A stretch of 64,000 bases of DNA from Impatiens glandulifera (Eukaryota; Streptophyta; Magnoliopsida; Ericales; Balsaminaceae), in assembly GCF_907164915.1 (NCBI RefSeq), contig NC_061869.1, forward strand, positions 16,283,125 to 16,347,124, in the 5' to 3' direction. The notes beneath the pieces were generated by a model. That model did no database searches, was not told the DNA's origin, and saw only the letters and a program-made list of their open reading frames with translations. Shown here piece after piece: positions 57,034-64,000 of this stretch (positions are counted from its first letter, which is position 1; every line of letters starts with the position of its first letter). Made by a program: the position numbers and the translations under genes.

Positions 57034-58864
57034 TGATAGGATCGGCGACACCAATAGAGACGGGGGTCTGACTATTGTTGACGACTTCGGATAAACAGTT
57101 TGATAGAAATCCTGTTAGGGATTAATATCTCTTTCTATTCTTCACAAACCTTTACAAACTCTTGAACGATTCAAGTGCGGAAACATTTGTTTAGGTTTGA
57201 AGCTAAAAACCAAAGAAGGAGAAGATGACAAAATATAAATAACACAGCAGATTGTTTATGGATGTTCAGAGCAAACTCTCCTACGTCACCCCTTCTTCCA
57301 ACCACCAGAAGGATTCACTATATTTTTCAATCAAATACAGTTTGCTGACTAGCTAACACTCTATTAAACAGAACAACCTATGTTCAACTTACAACACACT
57401 GTTAATGACTATCAAATAGTCTAGTAACTTATCTCTCAACTTCACGTAGTGATTTACAAAATACACTTGAGAATAAAATATCTAGAGAGAGAGAGTAAGT
57501 TGATTCAAGAAATCAAGCTTCTAGAAATCTGTTGATTCAATGAGAGAGAAAGCTTCAGCTTCTGTATTATTTTATGCTTCTCTTCATCTTCATCCTTAGG
57601 CAGCAATATATTTTTGAAAAGCTTCAATGGTCGAATCTTCATTTTGGATATGTGGCAAGAATCCATTGGAAGGCCGCCCATAGTACCCAAGTACAGCAGG
57701 CACTATGCATATGGAACGTGGCCGTACCAATCTGGTAGTGCGCCGAATATTCCATCAGGGATGTATCTGCAAAATAAGTAATATGAAGAAAATTATCTTA
57801 TGTGGCATTCGTTGGTTGGTTGCATACAGTTGTTGTACTGATCTTCACTAGAAAGTGGAGCAGGAGTATGGTACAACTATAGCACGTGGGTAGGCGGGTG
57901 CTAGCTTCAAGCATACTGCTTAAGCTGAGCATTAGACGTATTTCAGTTAGACGAATTGTGAAAATCAGTCTAATGAAATTTAAACATCCCCGTCTAATAA
58001 CAGAGTCTATTAGACCGCCTAATCTAATAGAATTAGACTTACGTCTAATTACAATCACTTCAGACTTATCTGATGGAGTTAGACTTAAGTCTAACTTTCA
58101 CTAATTAGACTACCCGTCTAATTATCCAATAACCATTAGACTGCAAGTCTAACTCCACTGAGTTAGACTACACGTCTAATTTTGGTTCTACCTCACACTA
58201 ATCTGAAGGAGTTAGACTCATGTCTAACTTTCACTAATTAGACTACACGTCTAATTATCCAATAACCATTAGACAGCACGTCTAATTCCACTGAGTTAGA
58301 CTGCACGTCTAATTCCAGTTCTACCTCAGACTAATCAAAAGGAGTTAGAACAACCTAATTCCGAGATCTATTAGACTGCAAGTCTAATTCCGTAGATCTA
58401 TTAGACTGCACGTCTAATTCCACGAGTTAGACTACACGTCTAATTCCATAGTTAGATGCCCACGTCTAACCACACATTAGACCCCCACGGCTAACATTAG
58501 ACGTTTTTCATAAAATCGATCTAACTCCGCGTTGACTTTCTGCAGTGCTTGCAAATTAACAAAACTCTAATTATTAATTCTGCACCTGGTGAGATTCAAA
58601 CCCAGGTCACCTATATAGCAGGCGTGCATGCTTACCACTACACCACTTAAGATGTTTATATCTAAATATATATTTATATATTTGATATGACTAACAATTA
58701 TTGAACTTAGTTTTATCCAAAAACTATTTCATCAATCATCAAATAAAAATTGTTAATTTATTTTTTAAATCAATTAAAAGTTTCAACCCAACAATTTCTC
58801 CCTTTTTAATTATTTAAACTAAATTATAAAAACCAGTTTAAATATTAAAAATTTCAACCCAACA
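57034..58864 (-). repeat. 5' LTR of the nested copia element
   Basis: 1831 bp with ends TGATAGGATC and CAACCCAACA, adjacent to the primer site at 57019-57031. It carries the palindrome array at 58020-58515 and the degenerate tRNA-like copy at 58581-58652, whose anticodon loop has changed. It is shorter than the 3' LTR because of fewer end repeats and palindromes. Confidence 0.88.
58020..58515. repeat. Palindrome array TTAGAC-n5-GTCTAA inside the 5' LTR
   Basis: Counterpart of 54005-54600 with fewer copies and more substitutions (for example TTAGACAGCACGTCTAA). Confidence 0.9.
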
Positions 58865-59452
58865 ACTCTGACTAGCTGATTGCATCAATGTTGTTGGGAT
58901 GACTAGTGGCGATGCAGCTTGTGCTACAGCAGGTGAAGAGGTTTCTATCTTCAGAGCTTGTTTTGTTTTGGTATCGGTACTCCATCCTTGAGGCATGCCT
59001 GGCACTACAGACTCTGCCTTTTTCGGTTCTTCAATCACGACCTTCTTCCCTTCTCGATTCCGTTGTAGCCTTAGTATCTCAAGAGCGGCTTCCTGAGCTT
59101 CCTCGTCATCTAAGGCATACCATGATTCTATTAGCACCTCATCTTTAGAGTCATGTGTCATATGAGTAGCTAATACGTTAGGCTCAAGTGGGTTAGTGGG
59201 TCTACTAGTAGCCTCGAATAAAGAGTTTGTTTGGCTAGTGGGTGGATTAAGTAACTGCCTCATACAGTCTAGTAGTAAAGACATCTTCTCATTAAGACTA
59301 TTTGCTTGGATCCCCGAGATGACGCCAGAAGTAGTTTGCTCATCAACCATTGGTCTAAGAGGAACAAAGGGCGATGCAGTTTGCGATGTTGGTTCTGTAT
59401 CAGACATTTTTCGGATGAAGTGTCTGGTGGTGAGATCTCGTGTGCGACCCAT
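58865..59452 (-). pseudogene. Gypsy gag, N-terminal part
   Basis: An open minus-strand frame from ATG at 59452 (MGRTRDLTTRHFIRKMSDTE) with low-complexity Thr/Ser/Pro content, SLLLDCMRQLLNPPTSQT, acidic YALDDEEAQEAALEILRLQR and a Lys-rich segment, ending at the copia insertion. It continues in the frame downstream of 53003. Length and composition suit the N-terminal region of Tat/Ogre-type gag; no firm domain is visible in this part alone. Confidence 0.65.
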
Positions 59453-59597
59453 GGTAAAAAATATTTAGTCTGTGGAACCATCAGGAGAAGTGAGTTTAAA
59501 ACAAGTAATGGGGACAAGCGGTGTCACCCTTATGCACGTATGTGTCCTAATCGTAATAGGCGTCCAATTTCTAATTCATTTAAAAACGTGTTGTATT

Positions 59598-61947
59598 ACA
59601 TTACTGATGGGGTTCTGGAGTTTTTCAAGAACATGAAGATGTTAAAGCAATGAAATACAGCGGTCTTAACCTTAATCCCCAAAACTGCGGCACCCGAGAA
59701 AGTACAAGATTTCAAACCAATTTCCTGCTGCAATGTGATTTATAAAATAATTTCAAAAATCATTTCTAAACGATTTAAAAATGTCATAGGAAAAATTATA
59801 AATCTTAACCAATCTACATTCATCCCCGGTAGGACAATCTCTCATAATATTCTTCTCATGCAGAGCCTTTTAAAAGGCTACGGGAATAAGAAAATATCCC
59901 CAAGAGTGGCTTTCAAAATAGATATCAAGAAAGCTTTCGACACTGTTAGATGGGAAGCCATTCGAGACTTTCTGGTTGTATCTGTTTTTTCTATGATTTT
60001 TATTGATTGGATTATGCAGTGCGTTTCATCATCCTGCTTTGTTGTTAGTGTCAATGGAGTCCACGGAAGCTATTTCAAAGGTAAAAATGGGGTAGGGCAA
60101 AGGGACCCCCTCTCTTCCTACCTTTTTCGTAGCTATCATGGCGATCTTTGAGAGCATCTTCGCGATGTTCCGAAAGAATCGTCCATACATCTTTCACCCT
60201 TTCTGTGAGGTAGAGGAGGTAACCCATTTATTCTTTGCTGACGATTTGTTCATTCTAGCGCACGCAGACATTGATTCCATTAAAACTATTAGGGCTTCAC
60301 TAACGTTATTTTATGAGGTTACAGGTTTAACTAATAATGAGAGCAAAGTGTGGAATTTAATGGAGGCGTAAATGACGAAACGAAGTAGGACATCTTCAAC
60401 ATCATGGGCATTATGGAAGGAAGTTTTCCCGTAAGGTACTTAGGATTTCCATTAACCGCGAAGCAGATCGAGATCTCACACTGCAAGCCGCTGATTGAAA
60501 AGGTAAAAAACATGATATTTGGCTGGGCAGCGAAAAACATTCTTATGTAGGGAGGATCGAACTTATCAAAACAGTGGTCATGGGCATAGTTGGGTACTGG
60601 GCGCAACAAATGGTCATTACGAAGAAGGTAATGAAGGAGCTCGATACACTAATGAGGAACTTTATCTAGGGCAGTAGCGGAAGAGGAGGAAAAAAAATCA
60701 AATGGACTGCTCTCTGCAAACCGAAGGACGAGGGAGGCATCGGCTTGAAGAACTGTATCGAGTGGAACAAGGCTCTCACCTTCAAGCATATGTGGGCTTT
60801 ATGCGCAATCAGGAGTCACTATGGACCAAATGGGTGCATACGAGGTTTATGAAATACGAAACCAGCATCTGGACCTACAAAATTCATGAAGGTATGAGAT
60901 GGTCTCTAAAAAAGATATTGCAGATCTTTATGACATCCGGATAGGGGACGGGAAAGACACTCTATTCTGGCACGACCCCTGGTTCGAAAACCAGCCTATC
61001 ATCCACAAGGAGGAGTTTCAAAATATCCGCATCAGAAGGGACTGCACAGAAGCGAAAATAAGAGACATTAAAGACGAAAATTGGGACTCACTCATGAGAA
61101 GAAATCCAGAGGATACTTGATCATATAAGTAACATACAACTACACGACAGATCAGATATTAATGAATGGAAAGTTGAGGACAATGGGAAGCTGGTATCGA
61201 AGAAAATATGGGAGGTAACCCGGGAAAAAGCACATAAAGTAAAATGGGCTCCTCTTGTATGGTCAACGAAGATTATCCCTAGACACCAGTTCATCCTATG
61301 GCTCGCCTTCTGGGAAAGACTCAACACTCGTGATCGTATCAGCAAGTATATGAGCATCCCGGACACGAACTGTCTTATATGTAGAGGAAATGAAAAAACC
61401 ATAGATCACCTATTCGGGAGCTGTTGTATTGCTTCAGAGCTTTGGTATAGATTCTATAAAAGCCTGGAGCTGATCAGTTTCCCGAGCGAATGGAATGAAA
61501 TCAAAGATGCAGCACTACTCAAAGCCAAGGGAAATAGATTTGCAACAAGCGTATTCAAGTGCGGCTTTGGAGCAGTGGTGTATAACATTTGGCAAGAACG
61601 GAATGCAAGGGTATATGACAGAACCCGTAGGAGCGTTGAAGAGTTATGGAAAGATATTATATCAAATTGCAGCGCCCTTACGGGAACGTGGAAAAGAATT
61701 CCAAGCACAGAGCAGAACTGGAGTATCTGTAGGAACTGGAATTTACCGTTTTTTAAACTCACTAAAATTGAAAACATTGTAATCAGATAATTCATTTATG
61801 TTTTTAGCTTTTTAGCTTTTACTTAAAATGTTACGTCTTAAAAATCATTCTAGGCCTGTCTAGAATGATCTCTTAAACTCGTGGTTTTTTTTCCCATTTT
61901 TGGGAATTTTCAATGATATGACGCCAAGTCGTTTTACCAAAAAAAAA
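59598..61947 (+). mobile_element. L1-type LINE, 5'-truncated, ORF2 degraded
   Basis: Plus-strand RT sequence starts at ITDGVLEFFKN. RT motifs follow: LIPKTAAPEKVQDFKPISCC, RVAFKIDIKKAFDTVRW (59900-59950), GVGQRDPLSSYLF, and the catalytic FADDLFILA (about 60235). The C-terminal zf-RVT region has NCLICRGNEKTIDHLFGSCC (about 61370). Frameshifts and stops occur throughout (60120, 60370, 60550, 61120). It ends with a 3' UTR and an A tail at 61938-61947. Flanks ACGTGTTGTATT (59586-59597) and ACATGTTGTATT (61948-61959) are a 12-bp target duplication with one change. Endonuclease and ORF1 are missing, so it is inactive. A smaller copy of its 3' end lies at 7152-7429. Confidence 0.93.
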
Positions 61948-61959
61948 ACATGTTGTATT

Positions 61960-62852
61960 TAGATGCGAGATAAAACTTTGATAACTCAAAAGGGAAAATA
62001 ACATAAGAAACAATTTAGTGTAGGCCCTTCATTGTTCGTTTGCTCCTCCATTTCTAGCTCTGCATACTTTTGTGTTATTTTCTTCATAAAATTCCCAAAT
62101 TGTTAGCCTTCTTTCTTTCCTCGTAAATAGCACCTTAATCTCTAGTCTTTGCGGTTAACGATCTTATATATATATGTGAAATAAAGACTAGAAGACAACA
62201 ACTCGTTATGTTATGAATTTTAATTTTCTCTTTTATTCTCAAACGGATTTAAAAAAATACTTTTGGACGCCTATCTCATCTATATGCATACATGTATTTA
62301 ATATATATAGTAGACACATAATAGGCTCTTCGACGTGGTTTTGTTTCTTGGGCACGACAAGTCAACGGCTTGGTAGAAATGCCTTTTTGGCTTTTTGTTC
62401 TAAAGTTGGAAATTGCTTGAGAGAGATTTGTTCCACCGACAAGGATACTATCCCAAAAGGGATCTCTCGATGTAAGGGGAGCTCTCAATTGGATATTCCC
62501 CTCACCTCTATTTCAAAATCCCTCATTTTCAATAGTAGGGGATATTTGAAAAGAAGAGAAAGGGTTAATCCGAGTTTTTTCTTAGTGTTCTTCTCAACTC
62601 TTAAATCACACAAAGCCTTCTTGGAGGGTTGAGATCGCCATTCTTCATTGACAATCCTAGCACACAATCAATAGATGGATAGGCTTCGTCCAACGACGTA
62701 TACCTTATACTATCTTCACATCGGAGCCCTAAAGCTCATGCACATTAAGAAAACAAATTATTTTTTCTTGGGGAATAACATTAAAGTGTAAAATATATTT
62801 TCTAAATTGGCCAAAATTGTTTTTTCAAGTTAAGCATCAAAAAGTCCCTAAT
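61960..62852 (-). other. Gypsy 5' leader
   Basis: Noncoding DNA between the LINE and the primer site. The plus-strand frame at 62213-62632 has no family match and lies antisense in the leader, so it is not called. Confidence 0.45.
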
Positions 62853-62862
62853 GGAGTCGCCA
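62853..62862 (-). other. Primer-binding site, tRNA-Arg type
   Basis: TGGCGACTCC on the minus strand, six bases from the LTR start, is complementary to the 3' end of plant tRNA-Arg(ACG) (GGAGTCG-CCA). tRNA-Arg priming is reported for Ogre/Tat elements. Confidence 0.7.
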
Positions 62863-62868
62863 AAAAAC

Positions 62869-64000
<1,132 letters not shown>

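Larger units (their letters stand above)
53004..58864 (-). mobile_element. Copia-type gag-only LTR element (TR-GAG) nested in gypsy gag
   Basis: A 5.86-kb element with LTRs at 53004-54998 and 57034-58864, a tRNA-Met-type primer site, a polypurine tract, and internal DNA of only 2.0 kb coding for gag and the first bases of protease, fused to the last ~35 codons of RNase H. Flanking 5-bp sequences GCTCT (52999-53003) and ACTCT (58865-58869) are a target duplication with one change. It cannot move alone and would need copia enzymes in trans. Confidence 0.9.

Noticed and set aside
62213..62632. 139-codon plus-strand frame in the gypsy leader
   Set aside because: No recognised domain, antisense to the element leader, no promoter or paired evidence.

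Overview
The window looks like nuclear DNA of a flowering plant, probably a eudicot. It is very AT-rich, nearly every recognisable protein segment belongs to a plant transposable element family (copia, gypsy, CACTA, hAT, L1-type LINE, tRNA-derived SINE, MITE), and the only intact host genes are two intron-containing members of the plant major latex protein (MLP, Bet v 1 fold) family. No rRNA gene, intact tRNA gene, CRISPR array or bacterial gene organisation was seen.

Layout. (1) 1-5.2 kb: a decayed minus-strand gene of the plant Ulp1/C48 SUMO-protease-like type, embedded in three arrays of a short imperfect palindrome (core TTTCGGGWCCCGAAA). (2) 5.2-9.0 kb: AT-rich DNA and a 2.1-kb hAT element carrying a retroelement insertion, itself interrupted by a 5'-truncated LINE. 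(3) 9.0-32 kb: a direct tandem duplication. Copy A is about 8971-19837 and copy B about 19838-31955. Each copy has the same order: noncoding DNA, LTR-like repeats around a copia RNase H remnant, a SINE, one MLP gene (minus) and a minus-strand copia element. Copy A's copia is cut by the duplication junction. Copy B's copia continues to about 34.25 kb. After duplication, copy B received a MITE, a short retroelement tail and an hAT element; for each, copy A keeps the corresponding unfilled site. (4) 34.3-44.9 kb: a degenerate CACTA (En/Spm) region with a tnp2-type transposase, a second transposase-like gene, ~152-bp repeat arrays that appear inverted relative to each other, a SINE, and a small coiled-coil ORF duplicated in tandem. 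(5) 46.4 kb to the end: a large minus-strand gypsy (Tat/Ogre-like) element with a 2.6-kb 3' LTR, a tRNA-Arg-type primer site and the start of its 5' LTR. It encodes only gag. A second gag-only element, a 5.9-kb copia type, is inserted in its gag, and a 2.35-kb truncated LINE sits in its leader.

Interplay. The two MLP genes (150 aa each, same splice phase, conserved TATA box) are the likely expressed host genes. Everything else is mobile DNA at various stages of decay, and its nesting gives a relative timeline: SINE and copia insertion, then segmental duplication, then MITE, retroelement tail and hAT insertion. The two gag-only LTR elements would depend on enzymes from relatives elsewhere in the genome. 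All homology calls are from reading translations and motifs by eye; no database search was run.
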